Source: JABDQW01 sp942492025 (GTDB lineage: Bacteria; Pseudomonadota; Gammaproteobacteria; SZUA-229). From it: a stretch of 64,000 nucleotides of DNA. Below are positions 25,414 to 34,841 of this stretch, piece after piece. The stretch is taken from NCBI GenBank assembly GCA_942492025.1, contig CALODJ010000010.1, positions 496,001-560,000 of the forward strand, in the 5' to 3' direction. The notes beneath the pieces were generated by a model, which saw only the letters and a list, made by a program, of their open reading frames with translations, ran no database searches and had not been told where the DNA came from. Positions within the stretch are counted from its first letter, which is position 1; each line of letters opens with the position of its first letter. A program made the position numbers and the translations under genes.

Positions 25414-27365
25414 GATTCCGTTTGGGCCTGTAATTGATCGATCAATCGTACGATCCCATCCAGATCACATAAGTCGGCCATGGTGCGTAATTTATCGACC
25501 AGGTGGATATGCGGGTGTTGAGTTTCGATTTTTTCAGTACATTCGAACACGCCCTTGAGGTAGCCAATTTTTGCATAATCCCTCAGCGTGGCCAATGATT
25601 CCTCATGTGGGATGCAATCTATCTCACCAGGCTTTTCTTTATTGTGTATAGGTGCCAGACTATTGCGCCATTCTAGATCGAGACAACGTTGTAGTTGTTC
25701 CTTGAGCTTCTCCAGCCGCAAGGGTTTGTTGATATAGGCCTGAAAATCCGCATTCTTCCGATTGAGGTTGACATCCTCGTACGGATCCGCTGACAGCATA
25801 ATAATCGGGGTAGTGAAACCCTGAATTCGAAGTATTTTCAATAGTTGCCAGCCGTCAACTCCTGGCATGCGAATGTCCAGTAAAAACAGATCAACCGGGT
25901 GCTCCTTCAAACGGGTCAATGCCTGCTCGGCCGATTCCGCTGTATGTACGATGAAACCCAGCGGGTGCAGGAGATCAGCGATCAGTTTGCGGTGCCTTGT
26001 TTCATCATCGACTACGAAAATGTGTCGTGCTTGCCCGGTATAAGCTGATATAGTATTTTTGCTTCGAGGAATAGCGCGGTCAACGCTGACACTGGGTAAA
26101 AACAGGCTCAGGCAAAATTCACTGCCAATCCCGGGTTTGCTTTTTACGTAAAGATCACCGCCCATGATTTCCACCAACAACCGGCTGATCGATAGACCAA
26201 GGCCGGTGCCGCTGATATTTTGCGTCTGGCTGTGGTGTAAGCGCTCGAAGGGTTTGAAAATCTTTTCCAGATCGCCTGCTGCGATTCCTATTCCCGTGTC
26301 TCTAACAGTCAGCCGTGCAACCTGGTTGCGGTAACTAATATTCAATTCCACCGTGCCTGTTGGCGTGAACTTAATGGCATTGGAAACAAGATTGAGAAGG
26401 ATCTGGCGGAGCCGCTTTTCATCAGCAGAGACAAAACTGGCCAGATTGGATTGGATATTAACGACGAAATCGATGCCCCTGGCTTGCGCCAGGGGAAGAA
26501 ACATATCTTCAAGTTGCTGGATTAACGATCGGAGATCGAACGTATCACGGTGTAAATCAAGCTTGCGTGCCTCGATCCTGGAAATTTCCAGTAAACCTTC
26601 GATCACGTCAGATAAGTGCTCACTGCTGCGTCTCATCACGCTGGCGATTTTGCGACTTTTATCATCCAGTCGTGAGTCCGCTTCCATGAGCTGGCTGTAA
26701 CCAAATATCGTATTCAACGGCGTTCGTAGTTCATGGCTGACGCCGGACAAATAACGTGATTTGGCCTGGTTGGCCGCAACGGCGGCGTCGCGCGCCTTCG
26801 CTAGTTCGATCGCGCTTGCTTTGTACGCCTTGACCTCCTTGCTCAGTAGACCTGCCTGAAACAGCGTTTCCTCGAGGGCAAAACGAGCGCTTTTCTGCGC
26901 CAGCAAATAGAGCCAGATCAACACCCCGGTGATAAGCAGTAGCAGGAAAAAAACCTGCCACAAGGTGCCACTGATCAATGCCAGTTCGGGCTGTGATTTA
27001 TCACGTTGGGCATAAAATACCAACATCAGCAAAGCAGCAATGATTCCGCTGGTTATTGTGAAGATACCGAGAAAACGCCCGCTTACAGAATGCAGTCGTT
27101 GATAGAGATGCCACGGTAAAATACGACTGATTAAGGCAGAGGGCTGGGCGACCAGATGCGCTTGTGGGTGGCACTGATCGCCATAGCGAGCGTCGGGTGC
27201 GCAGCACAACGAACAGACTGGGCCATCAAAACTTGGGCAATCACTCATATCTTCGGGATCAATACTGTTTTCGCACATGCGGCCGTGTGGCCGGGACGAT
27301 TCGTTTGATGGCATTTCAGTCCGAATGTGGACCAGAACGGTCCGGCACCGACCACCATCAGCCAT
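25407..27365 (-). CDS. Hybrid sensor histidine kinase, probably missing an N-terminal permease-like domain
   Basis: The 652-residue frame has a Cys-rich segment near the start (C43, C51, C54, C55, C65; PVCSLCC). Two membrane helices (about 97-118 and 132-155) follow. Then come a HisKA domain (His211 in SHELRTPLN), an ATPase domain (NLVSNAIKF, DTGIGIA, GTGLGLSI), a receiver domain (LFLLDIRMP) and a C-terminal tail. The true start is uncertain: 27365, 27314 and 27278 are candidates, and a stop lies just upstream of the first. In the related kinases I recall, the Cys segment follows a long permease-like region. Pieces of such a region are encoded immediately upstream in another frame (27245-27718). 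Confidence 0.85.
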   Translation of the reverse strand: MADGGRCRTVLVHIRTEMPSNESSRPHGRMCENSIDPEDMSDCPSFDGPVCSLCCAPDARYGDQCHPQAHLVAQPSALISRILPWHLYQRLHSVSGRFLGIFTITSGIIAALLMLVFYAQRDKSQPELALISGTLWQVFFLLLLITGVLIWLYLLAQKSARFALEETLFQAGLLSKEVKAYKASAIELAKARDAAVAANQAKSRYLSGVSHELRTPLNTIFGYSQLMEADSRLDDKSRKIASVMRRSSEHLSDVIEGLLEISRIEARKLDLHRDTFDLRSLIQQLEDMFLPLAQARGIDFVVNIQSNLASFVSADEKRLRQILLNLVSNAIKFTPTGTVELNISYRNQVARLTVRDTGIGIAAGDLEKIFKPFERLHHSQTQNISGTGLGLSISRLLVEIMGGDLYVKSKPGIGSEFCLSLFLPSVSVDRAIPRSKNTISAYTGQARHIFVVDDETRHRKLIADLLHPLGFIVHTAESAEQALTRLKEHPVDLFLLDIRMPGVDGWQLLKILRIQGFTTPIIMLSADPYEDVNLNRKNADFQAYINKPLRLEKLKEQLQRCLDLEWRNSLAPIHNKEKPGEIDCIPHEESLATLRDYAKIGYLKGVFECTEKIETQHPHIHLVDKLRTMADLCDLDGIVRLIDQLQAQTESC

Positions 27366-27718
27366 CGATGGATTTTATTCTTTTGGTTCACGGGTGGTAA
27401 GAAACGTGAAAAATCCACATTCCCTGCATTTTGCGCTATTAAGGGGAATATGGCTGCGGCGGCTGCACCAAAAAGGAGCCAATCTAAGCCCTGATTGTTC
27501 GGCGATGCTTGCCTGGGATATGTCAGCCATGCACTAAAACTGGTTGATTCATGCAGCGCGATAGTCACCAGCGGCAGCATCTGTAGTAACAGCCAGGCCG
27601 GACTCCTGCGGCGCGACTGTTTGGCGGCTAAGCGCAGGGCATAATTATCCAGCGTCTCATTCGCGACCCATTGATTGTAATCGCGTCTTATCAGTACGAC
27701 ATCGTTTATCTTGTTCAT
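27245..27718 (-). pseudogene. Remnant of the permease-like N-terminus of the sensor kinase
   Basis: A frame of about 157 codons starts at the ATG behind AGGA. It begins MNKINDVVLIRRDYNQWVAN, the cytoplasmic start I associate with permease-kinase fusions. It soon jumps to a late-permease segment (FPLIAQNAGNVDFSRFLPP) with one or two membrane helices, then overlaps the kinase frame by 121 bases and stops. This fits an internal deletion plus a frame change in a once continuous gene. It may still be translated as a short membrane protein. Family assignment is from memory and should be searched. Confidence 0.55.
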
Positions 27719-27961
27719 TGGAGTCCTGCTTTGGCGCATGTGCCAGCTTGCGCGGCATGGATCCGCACAAGTGGTGTTCCTACCACCATTAGCAAGTTCT
27801 GTGCCATGCGTTAAATGACGTATCCGTGTGCGCGATTTACCGAATTTTATCCATCCCCTGCGCTGAATAGACTAGCCGCTAATGAAAGTAGCCTTAGCTG
27901 GCTCGATGCACTTTCTTCAACCTTTTACCGGCCTTTGGCCGCAGCTTTAAGGAAACAGAAC
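27719..27961. promoter_or_regulatory. Divergent control region between the sensor locus and the porin-urea operon
   Basis: About 240 bases separate the kinase-side start (27718) from the porin start (27962). Promoters for both directions must lie here. I could not identify convincing sigma-70 or sigma-54 boxes or operator palindromes by eye. Confidence 0.4.
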
Positions 27962-29101
27962 ATGCCAAAAAAAAACAATGCAGGGCAATTGTTGCTCGTC
28001 GGTAGTCTTCTTGCCGCAAGTACGACAGCGGCGATGGCTGGTGGAAAAATAATGATCGATGACACGCGCTGGGTCAGCGTCGGAGCCGGTATTCGGACCT
28101 CTATTTCAAGCGCGAGCGATTCGGCGCCCGATGGCACCAGCCGCAGCACCAATTTCGATCTGGAAAATATGCGCTTGTATTTTGCCGGCCAGGTCGCCGA
28201 AGGTTTCAAACTGTATTTCAACACAGATAAAATGTGGGGCGAGTACGGCGTGCTGGATGCCATTGCCGCGTTTGAACCGAATGACAAATTCAATGTCTGG
28301 GTTGGACGCATGCTAGTACCGGCAGATCGCATCGAAATGAACGGACCGTTTTATGGCCTGACCTGGAACCAGTATACCGTGCCGTTGTTTCCTTCAGACA
28401 ATGATCCCACTAACGGGGCCAACGGTGTTGCCGGAACCTATGGCCGCGATGAAGGTGTGACCGCCTGGGGCAGTTTGGGTAAATTCCAGTATGCTGTGGG
28501 TATTTTCGAAGGTTACAGCGGGACTGCGAATCAGTCTGATGATCCTTTGTTCGCCACTCGCCTGGCATACAACTTCCTTAATAAAGAACAGAACCCAGCT
28601 TATTTCACCAGCAGTACTTACTTTGGTAAAGCTGGCGATATCCTCACTATCGGTTTTGCCGCCCAGTATCAGGGGGACGGTTATGGCACGGCGGCCCAGA
28701 CCGGGTCCTTTACTGGAATCGTTATCGATGGTTTTTTTGAAAAACCGCTCGCCGGTGGTTCTGCGTTGACCATTGAAGGTGAGTATAAAGACTTCGAAGT
28801 CGATACACAGGCAACAGTACGCGACTTCCCGATGTTCGATGGTAAGGCCTACTTTGCGACAGGTGCTTATCTGATTGGTGGTACCAAAGGCGTTGGCAAG
28901 TACCAACCGTATCTGCGTTATACCAGTAATGATCCGAGTGTCGGCGAAAGCAGCTCACTGACCGAACTCGGCGTTAACTACGTTATCGATGGTCATAACC
29001 TGCGCTTGAACCTCAACTACACCACAGGCGATGCCAACGCTAGCGGTACCAAAGGTGCTGATATCGATACCATTTTATTTGGCATGCAGTATCAAATCTA
29101 A
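27962..29101 (+). CDS. Outer-membrane porin, FmdC-like (urea/short-chain amide)
   Basis: The product has 379 residues. I chose the ATG at 27962 because AAGGAA precedes it and a signal peptide follows (MPKKNNAGQLLLVGSLLAAS...AMA). The mature part is Gly/aromatic-rich with alternating beta strands (FKLYFNTDKMWGEYGV, KFNVWVGRMLVPADR, LRLNLNYTTGDA), ends in a beta strand, and resembles porins found next to amide and urea transporters. Position before urtA implies uptake of urea across the outer membrane. The stop codon TAA lies within the start of a hairpin that matches one end of the 154-bp dispersed element. Confidence 0.82.
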   Translation: MPKKNNAGQLLLVGSLLAASTTAAMAGGKIMIDDTRWVSVGAGIRTSISSASDSAPDGTSRSTNFDLENMRLYFAGQVAEGFKLYFNTDKMWGEYGVLDAIAAFEPNDKFNVWVGRMLVPADRIEMNGPFYGLTWNQYTVPLFPSDNDPTNGANGVAGTYGRDEGVTAWGSLGKFQYAVGIFEGYSGTANQSDDPLFATRLAYNFLNKEQNPAYFTSSTYFGKAGDILTIGFAAQYQGDGYGTAAQTGSFTGIVIDGFFEKPLAGGSALTIEGEYKDFEVDTQATVRDFPMFDGKAYFATGAYLIGGTKGVGKYQPYLRYTSNDPSVGESSSLTELGVNYVIDGHNLRLNLNYTTGDANASGTKGADIDTILFGMQYQI

Positions 29102-29132
29102 GGAAGCTCTGAGTAACTCGGAGTTTGCCTAA
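29100..29132 (+). repeat. One-hairpin relic of the 154-bp element
   Basis: The sequence AAGGAAGCTCTGAGTAACTC plus GGAGTTTGCC matches the left-end palindrome of the 154-bp element (compare 16189-16217). The porin stop codon TAA is contained in its TTAAGG-like end. The hairpin sits between porin and urtA and could modulate read-through. Confidence 0.55.
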
Positions 29133-29160
29133 TCAAGTTAACAGCAGAGGAACGTTTACG

Positions 29161-30456
29161 ATGAATAATAAATCCCTGAAACAAATGGTGCACGCTTCGG
29201 TGGTCGCGCTATCGATGATGGCTGCTTCCAGTATCAGCTGGGCCGAGGACACAATCAAGGTCGGTGTACTGCATTCCTTGTCGGGAACTATGGCGATTTC
29301 AGAAACGACACTAAAGGATACCATGCTGATGTTGATCGAAGAGCAGAACAAGAAGGGGGGGGTGCTGGGTAAGAAACTCGAACCTGTCGTGGTGGACCCG
29401 GCATCAGACTGGCCGTTGTTCGCGGAAAAAGCGCGCGAGTTGATTTCAAAAAACAAAACCGATGTGATTTTCGGTTGCTGGACATCGGTATCGCGTAAGT
29501 CAGTCCTGCCGGTATTCGAAGAACTCAACAGCATACTGTTTTATCCGGTGCAATACGAAGGCGAAGAATCATCGAAAAACGTGTTCTACACGGGGGCAGC
29601 GCCAAACCAGCAAGCTATACCTGCGGTTGATTACCTGATGAATGATATCGGGGTGAAACGTTGGGTGCTGGCCGGTACAGACTATGTCTACCCGCGCACG
29701 ACCAACAAGATTCTCGAAGCCTACCTGATCGCTAAAGGCGTGAACAAAAAGGACATCATGATCAACTATACGCCGTTTGGTCATTCCGACTGGCAGTCGA
29801 TTGTGTCGGATATCAAGAAATTTGGTAGCACCGGCAAGAAAACCGCCGTTGTTTCCACCATCAACGGTGATGCCAATGTACCGTTTTACAAGGAGCTGGG
29901 TAACCAGGGGCTTTCTGCCGAGGATATTCCAGTGGTCGCGTTCTCAGTCGGTGAGGAAGAACTTTCCGGTCTGGATACCAAGCCATTGGTCGGTCATCTT
30001 GCGGCATGGAATTATTTCATGAGCGTCGAATCCGACGAAAACGAAGAGTTCATCGAAGCCTGGCACGATTTCATCAAGGACAAAAAGCGTGTCACCAACG
30101 ATCCGATGGAAGCGCACTACATTGGATTCAATATGTGGGTTAAAGCTGTCGAGAAGGCGGGCACGACCGATCCAGCAGCCGTACAGGAAGCTCTAATCGG
30201 TGTCGCGGTACCGAATCTTTCCGGTGGTTTTTCGGCGATGATGCCTAACCATCACATCACCAAGCCGGTATTGATTGGTGAAATTCAGAAAGATGGTCAG
30301 TTCGATATCGTCTGGGAAACGTCCGGCCTGGTACCGGGTGATGCCTGGTCAGATTTCTTACCCGGTTCCAAAGACCTGATTGCTGACTGGCGTAAACCCA
30401 TGTCTTGCGGTAACTACAACGTCAAGACCAAGAAGTGCAGTGGTCAGAACTATTAG
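29161..30456 (+). CDS. urtA: Urea ABC transporter substrate-binding protein UrtA
   Basis: The 431-residue periplasmic protein has a signal peptide ending at about residue 28 (SISWA). The family core follows: IKVGVLHSLSGTMAISE, VVVDPASDWPLFAEKA, VIFGCWTSVSRKSVLPVFE, LFYPVQYEGEE. These match UrtA rather than branched-chain amino-acid binding proteins. The ATG at 29161 has AGAGGA upstream. It is the first gene of the five-gene urea importer and is followed by a stable intercistronic hairpin. Confidence 0.95.
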   Translation: MNNKSLKQMVHASVVALSMMAASSISWAEDTIKVGVLHSLSGTMAISETTLKDTMLMLIEEQNKKGGVLGKKLEPVVVDPASDWPLFAEKARELISKNKTDVIFGCWTSVSRKSVLPVFEELNSILFYPVQYEGEESSKNVFYTGAAPNQQAIPAVDYLMNDIGVKRWVLAGTDYVYPRTTNKILEAYLIAKGVNKKDIMINYTPFGHSDWQSIVSDIKKFGSTGKKTAVVSTINGDANVPFYKELGNQGLSAEDIPVVAFSVGEEELSGLDTKPLVGHLAAWNYFMSVESDENEEFIEAWHDFIKDKKRVTNDPMEAHYIGFNMWVKAVEKAGTTDPAAVQEALIGVAVPNLSGGFSAMMPNHHITKPVLIGEIQKDGQFDIVWETSGLVPGDAWSDFLPGSKDLIADWRKPMSCGNYNVKTKKCSGQNY

Positions 30457-30492
30457 CCCGTATTGCGTTTGAACACCAGGCCTGATTGAACT

Positions 30493-30546
30493 GGGGGCAC
30501 AGGATAAAAGTAGAGCATTCACATACAGCTTTTATTCTGTGCTCCC
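30493..30546 (+). promoter_or_regulatory. Long intercistronic hairpin between urtA and urtB
   Basis: GGGGGCACAGGATAAAAG (30493-30510) pairs with CTTTTATTCTGTGCTCCC (30529-30546) with two mismatches. In other transporter operons such a stem protects the upstream binding-protein message and lowers downstream expression; the same role is inferred here. Confidence 0.7.
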
Positions 30547-30558
30547 TCAGTTAATGAA

Positions 30559-32196
30559 ATGGGATCATCGATGGCTTTATTTTCAACACCAATGCTGGTG
30601 AAATCGCTGCTCGCGCTGCTGCTGAGTGCTACTCTGTCCATGGGTTTTAGCGGGGAACTCGCGGCCAGTGAAATGGCGCTGGAGCAGGCATGGCAAGCGC
30701 TTGGTGGAAAAAACTATAAGCAGAAAGCCATGGCCATCGAGTCCATCGTGCAGAATAACCCACCCGAAGCTCTGGCGGCACTCAAGGCCCTGTTAGAAGG
30801 GCAGCTATTTATCGCCAGTAAAAATAATCAGCTCTTCATCATGCGTGAAATCGATAATAATTACGAATTCACGCCCTTGTTTGAGGGTGAGGCAGTCACC
30901 CAGGCAAAAAAACGCGGCTTTAAAAAAATAAGAATCAACAACCGATTGAGAATCCTTATTCGACAGTCCCTGGCCCTGATGCAGCTTAAACATGCCGATG
31001 TCGCTGTCAGGTTTGCGGCAGTGCAGGAACTGTTAAAACAACCCGACCCGGAAATCGCAAACCTGGTCGAGTCCATGATCCAGAATGAAAAAGATGTCCG
31101 GGTCCTGGCCGCCATGCAAACCTTGTTGGCAATCAACCAGCTTGCAAACGATGATGAGGGTGTCCAGGAAAAAGCCATCGAAACCTTGTCGGAAAGTCTT
31201 AACCCGTCCGCACTGAATGCCCTGGATAGTTATGCGGCGCCGAATCAAGCGCTGGAAAAGCAGACCCGGATGGCTATCAGGAAAATTAATGAACAACGTG
31301 ACCTGTACGCGAAGGCGGAGACCATCTTCTTTGGGTTGAGCCTTGGCTCAGTGCTGGCCCTGGCTGCAATCGGGCTTGCGATCACCTTTGGTGTGATGGG
31401 TGTGATCAATATGGCACACGGTGAGCTGATGATGATCGGTGCCTATACCACGTATGTGATCCAGCAGTTGATGCCTGGTTATATCGGCGCTTCAATCATT
31501 GTCGCCATCCCGGCAGCGTTTATTGTTTCCGGTCTGGTGGGGATCGCCATCGAGCGTGGTGTGATTCGCCATCTGTATGGTCGTCCGCTGGAGACCTTGC
31601 TCGCAACTTTCGGTATCAGTCTGATCCTGCAACAGGTCGTGCGTTCGATCTTTTCACCATTGAATCGCAGTGTCGAAACACCCCAGTGGATGTCCGGTGC
31701 CTGGCAGTTCAACGAAGTTTTTGCGCTGACCTGGAACCGTTTCTATATCATAATTTTTAGCGTGGCCGTGTTTGTGGCTCTAATTATGGTGATGAAGAAA
31801 ACCACTCTGGGTCTCCAGGTGCGTGCCGTATCACAAAACCGAACCATGGCGCGCGCCATGGGCGTGCGTTCGGAATGGGTCGACGCATTGACCTTTGGTC
31901 TGGGATCGGGAATTGCCGGCATGGCCGGGGTCGCGCTAAGTCTATTGACCAACGTCGGTCCGAATCTTGGGCAGAGTTATATTATCGATTCATTCATGGT
32001 CGTGGTGTTTGGTGGGGTGGGGAATCTATGGGGCACGCTCATCGCCGGCATGAGCCTGGGTGTCATCAACAAAGCACTGGAACCCTGGGCTGGCGCCGTG
32101 CTGGCAAAGATTCTGGTGCTCGTGTTTATCATTCTCTTTATTCAGAAACGTCCCAAAGGCCTGTTCCCGCAACGTGGCCGGGCGGCAGAGGATTAA
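30559..32196 (+). CDS. urtB: Urea ABC transporter permease UrtB
   Basis: The 545-residue protein has a signal-like first segment. An approximately 230-residue helical region typical of UrtB follows (about 40-255, with HEAT-like character: LKHADVAVRFAAVQELLKQ). A LivH-type permease then has about eight membrane segments (AAIGLAITFGVMGVINMAHGELMMIGAY, LLATFGISLILQQVVR, GVRSEWVDALTFGLGSG). An alternative start is the ATG at 30571, which has GGGA just upstream. It lies 20 bases before urtC. Confidence 0.94.
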   Translation: MGSSMALFSTPMLVKSLLALLLSATLSMGFSGELAASEMALEQAWQALGGKNYKQKAMAIESIVQNNPPEALAALKALLEGQLFIASKNNQLFIMREIDNNYEFTPLFEGEAVTQAKKRGFKKIRINNRLRILIRQSLALMQLKHADVAVRFAAVQELLKQPDPEIANLVESMIQNEKDVRVLAAMQTLLAINQLANDDEGVQEKAIETLSESLNPSALNALDSYAAPNQALEKQTRMAIRKINEQRDLYAKAETIFFGLSLGSVLALAAIGLAITFGVMGVINMAHGELMMIGAYTTYVIQQLMPGYIGASIIVAIPAAFIVSGLVGIAIERGVIRHLYGRPLETLLATFGISLILQQVVRSIFSPLNRSVETPQWMSGAWQFNEVFALTWNRFYIIIFSVAVFVALIMVMKKTTLGLQVRAVSQNRTMARAMGVRSEWVDALTFGLGSGIAGMAGVALSLLTNVGPNLGQSYIIDSFMVVVFGGVGNLWGTLIAGMSLGVINKALEPWAGAVLAKILVLVFIILFIQKRPKGLFPQRGRAAED

Positions 32197-32216
32197 GCCA
32201 TGATATGGACTAAGCC

Positions 32217-33317
32217 ATGAGACGGTTGAGCTTTTTGAATAACGACAAACCCGGTCGCTGGTTTCTCGGCGTATTGTTACTCGTCAGCGTTATCGTTCCG
32301 GTAGCTAATCTGCTCGTCCCTGAAAGCAGTATCTTTCATCTATCAACGTATACCGTAACCTTGCTGGGTAAGTACCTGAGCTATGCCTTACTGGCTTTGT
32401 CGGTTGATCTTGTCTGGGGTTATCTGGGTATTCTCAGTCTCGGTCATGGTGCTTTCTTTGCCCTGGGCGGTTATGTCATGGGTATGTACCTGATGCGCCA
32501 GATCGGTGACCGCGGGGTGTACGGTGATCCGTTGTTACCAGATTTCATGGTGTTTCTTGATTGGAGCGAGCTTCCCTGGTTCTGGTACGGCTTCGATCAG
32601 TTCTGGTTCGCTGCGCTGATGATCATTCTGGTTCCTGGAGTGCTTGCCTTTGTCTTCGGTTACCTGGCGTTTCGCTCCCGGGTCACCGGTGTTTACCTTT
32701 CCATCATTACCCAGGCGATGACCTATGCATTGATGCTGGCGTTTTTCCGCAACGAAATGGGATTTGGTGGTAACAACGGTTTAACCGACTTTAAAGATAT
32801 CCTTGGTTTTAGCCTGCGCGAGGACAGTACCCGGATTGCGTTGTTCCTCGCTTCGGTAATGGCATTGGCCATTGCTTATGTTTTGAGTCGTTACATTGTG
32901 AGCTCACGACTCGGGCTTGCCTGCGTTGCCATTCGTGATGCTGAAAGTCGCAGTCGATTTATCGGCTATCGGGTTGAGCACATTAAACTGGGCATCTTTG
33001 TTTTCTCAGCGGCGCTGGCCGGTATTGCCGGTGCGCTGTATGTACCTCAGGTCGGTATTATTAATCCGGGAGAATTCTCACCATTGAATTCCATCGAGCT
33101 GGTCATCTGGGTTGCCATTGGTGGCCGGGGCACCCTCTACGGCGCGGTGATCGGCGCGTTACTGGTCAATTACTCAAAGACTTATTTTACCGCGGCGTTA
33201 CCCGATGTGTGGTTATATGCACTGGGTGCGATGTTTGTCCTCGTCACGCTGTATCTGCCCAAAGGTATTGTCGGCTTGAAGAATTGGCGAGCGGCTAAAG
33301 CGGGCGCAGGCGCATGA
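32217..33317 (+). CDS. urtC: Urea ABC transporter permease UrtC
   Basis: The 366-residue LivM-type permease has about ten membrane segments. The family marks are LSVDLVWGYLGILSLGHGAFFALGGY, RVTGVYLSIITQAMTYAL, VAIRDAESRSRFIGYRVEHIKL and GGRGTLYGAVIGALLV. With UrtB it forms the membrane channel of the urea importer. Its stop overlaps the start of urtD by four bases, so translation is coupled. Confidence 0.95.
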   Translation: MRRLSFLNNDKPGRWFLGVLLLVSVIVPVANLLVPESSIFHLSTYTVTLLGKYLSYALLALSVDLVWGYLGILSLGHGAFFALGGYVMGMYLMRQIGDRGVYGDPLLPDFMVFLDWSELPWFWYGFDQFWFAALMIILVPGVLAFVFGYLAFRSRVTGVYLSIITQAMTYALMLAFFRNEMGFGGNNGLTDFKDILGFSLREDSTRIALFLASVMALAIAYVLSRYIVSSRLGLACVAIRDAESRSRFIGYRVEHIKLGIFVFSAALAGIAGALYVPQVGIINPGEFSPLNSIELVIWVAIGGRGTLYGAVIGALLVNYSKTYFTAALPDVWLYALGAMFVLVTLYLPKGIVGLKNWRAAKAGAGA

Positions 33318-34144
33318 AGGCACAGGCGGTCTTAAAAGAATTTTCGCAACGCGAACGTGTGTTCGAATTTCTTATCAAGCCCGAACCTCCGAATCTCGAT
33401 CTAACACACAATATAATTCTGTACCTGGAAGGATTGAATAAAAGCTTTGATGGATTTAAAGCGATCAACGAGCTCAACCTGTATATCGAAGCGGGTGAAC
33501 TGCGCTGCATCATTGGCCCCAACGGTGCCGGCAAATCCACGATGATGGATATCATTACCGGAAAAACAAGACCGGACACGGGTCAGGCCTGGTTTGGTCA
33601 GCGGCTCAACCTGCTCGAAATGGACGAACCCGAAATTGCCGAAGCGGGTATCGGGCGCAAGTTCCAGAAGCCCACGGTATTCGAAATGATGAGCGTGCTG
33701 CAGAACCTTGAGCTGGCCATGGCACAGGATAAACGCCTGTGGCCATTATTGCGGGCTCGCCTCAGTGGCGAACAACGCGATTTGATCGATGAAGTGCTGG
33801 AAATTATCGGACTGACCGAGCTGGCATTTGAACCGGCCGCTAAACTTTCTCACGGGCAGAAGCAGTGGCTGGAAATTGGCATGCTGCTGATGCAGAAACC
33901 GGCGTTGTTACTGGTTGATGAACCGGTCGCGGGTATGACCCACCAGGAGATGGAGCGTACTGCCGAATTGTTAACGTCGTTGGCGGGCAAGCATTCGGTG
34001 ATTGTCGTCGAACATGATATGGATTTTGTGCGCTCCATCGCACGCAAGGTGACCGTATTACATCAAGGCAGTGTGCTGGCCGAAGGCAGCATGGCGCAGG
34101 TGCAGGATGACCCACGGGTTATCGAAGTATATCTGGGGGAATAA
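33314..34144 (+). CDS. urtD: Urea ABC transporter ATP-binding protein UrtD
   Basis: The 276-residue ATPase has an N-terminal extension of about 35 residues. Walker A is GPNGAGKSTMM. The signature is LSHGQKQWLEI, Walker B is LLLVDEPVAG, and the switch His is in VVEHDMDFV. RKFQKPTVFE is typical of the LivG/UrtD branch. It pairs with UrtE to power urea uptake. It overlaps urtC and precedes urtE by one base. Confidence 0.95.
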   Translation: MKAQAVLKEFSQRERVFEFLIKPEPPNLDLTHNIILYLEGLNKSFDGFKAINELNLYIEAGELRCIIGPNGAGKSTMMDIITGKTRPDTGQAWFGQRLNLLEMDEPEIAEAGIGRKFQKPTVFEMMSVLQNLELAMAQDKRLWPLLRARLSGEQRDLIDEVLEIIGLTELAFEPAAKLSHGQKQWLEIGMLLMQKPALLLVDEPVAGMTHQEMERTAELLTSLAGKHSVIVVEHDMDFVRSIARKVTVLHQGSVLAEGSMAQVQDDPRVIEVYLGE

Positions 34145-34145
34145 C

Positions 34146-34841
34146 ATGTTAAACATTCATGGCCTCAACCAGTTTTATGCACAAAGCCACACCTTGTGGG
34201 ATATCGACCTGGAAGTGACCGATGGAAAATGCACCTGCCTGATGGGGCGCAATGGTGTAGGTAAGACGACATTGCTGAATTGCATCATGGGTGCATTGCC
34301 CCTGGCCTCGGGAACCATTGAATACCGGGGTGAAGCATTGCATACCCTGGCAATGGAGCAGCGCGCGAAAAATGGCATCGGTTATGTGCCGCAGGGGCGG
34401 CAAATCTTTCCCATGCTGACGGTCGAAGAAAACCTGCAAATTGGTTTGCCGGCACGACGCGACAAGGTACGCCGGGTGCCGGATTTTATTTATGAACTGT
34501 TTCCCGTATTAAAAGAAATGCAGAACCGCCATGGGGGCGACCTGTCCGGTGGACAACAGCAACAACTGGCGATTGGTCGTGCCCTTGTCATCGATCCCAA
34601 GTTGTTAATCCTGGATGAGCCCACCGAAGGGATTCAACCGAATATCGTCGCCGAAATCGGTGATGTGATTCGTAGGCTCAATCATGAAATAGGTATGACG
34701 GTTTTGCTAGTTGAACAAAAACTCCACTTTGTAAAAAAAGTGGCCGATCAGTTTTGCATACTCGATCGAGGTCGCCGCGTCGCCACCGGTGATGTGGCTG
34801 AATTATCCGATGAACTGGTGAAGGAGTACTTAACGGTATGA
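34146..34841 (+). CDS. urtE: Urea ABC transporter ATP-binding protein UrtE
   Basis: The 231-residue ATPase starts at the ATG at 34146 (MLNIHGLNQFYAQSHTL), directly after urtD. Walker A is GRNGVGKTT, the signature is LSGGQQQQLAIGRAL, and Walker B is LLILDEPTEGIQP, all typical of the LivF/UrtE branch. The frame is open upstream inside urtD but that part is not conserved. The stop overlaps the ureD start in an ATGA, linking transport and urease assembly in one message. Confidence 0.95.
   Translation: MLNIHGLNQFYAQSHTLWDIDLEVTDGKCTCLMGRNGVGKTTLLNCIMGALPLASGTIEYRGEALHTLAMEQRAKNGIGYVPQGRQIFPMLTVEENLQIGLPARRDKVRRVPDFIYELFPVLKEMQNRHGGDLSGGQQQQLAIGRALVIDPKLLILDEPTEGIQPNIVAEIGDVIRRLNHEIGMTVLLVEQKLHFVKKVADQFCILDRGRRVATGDVAELSDELVKEYLTV

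Noticed and set aside
27719..27961. Possible sigma-54 promoter (TGGCAC on the minus strand near 27740)
   Set aside because: The matching GC element does not fall at the required spacing, so the -12 box is missing.
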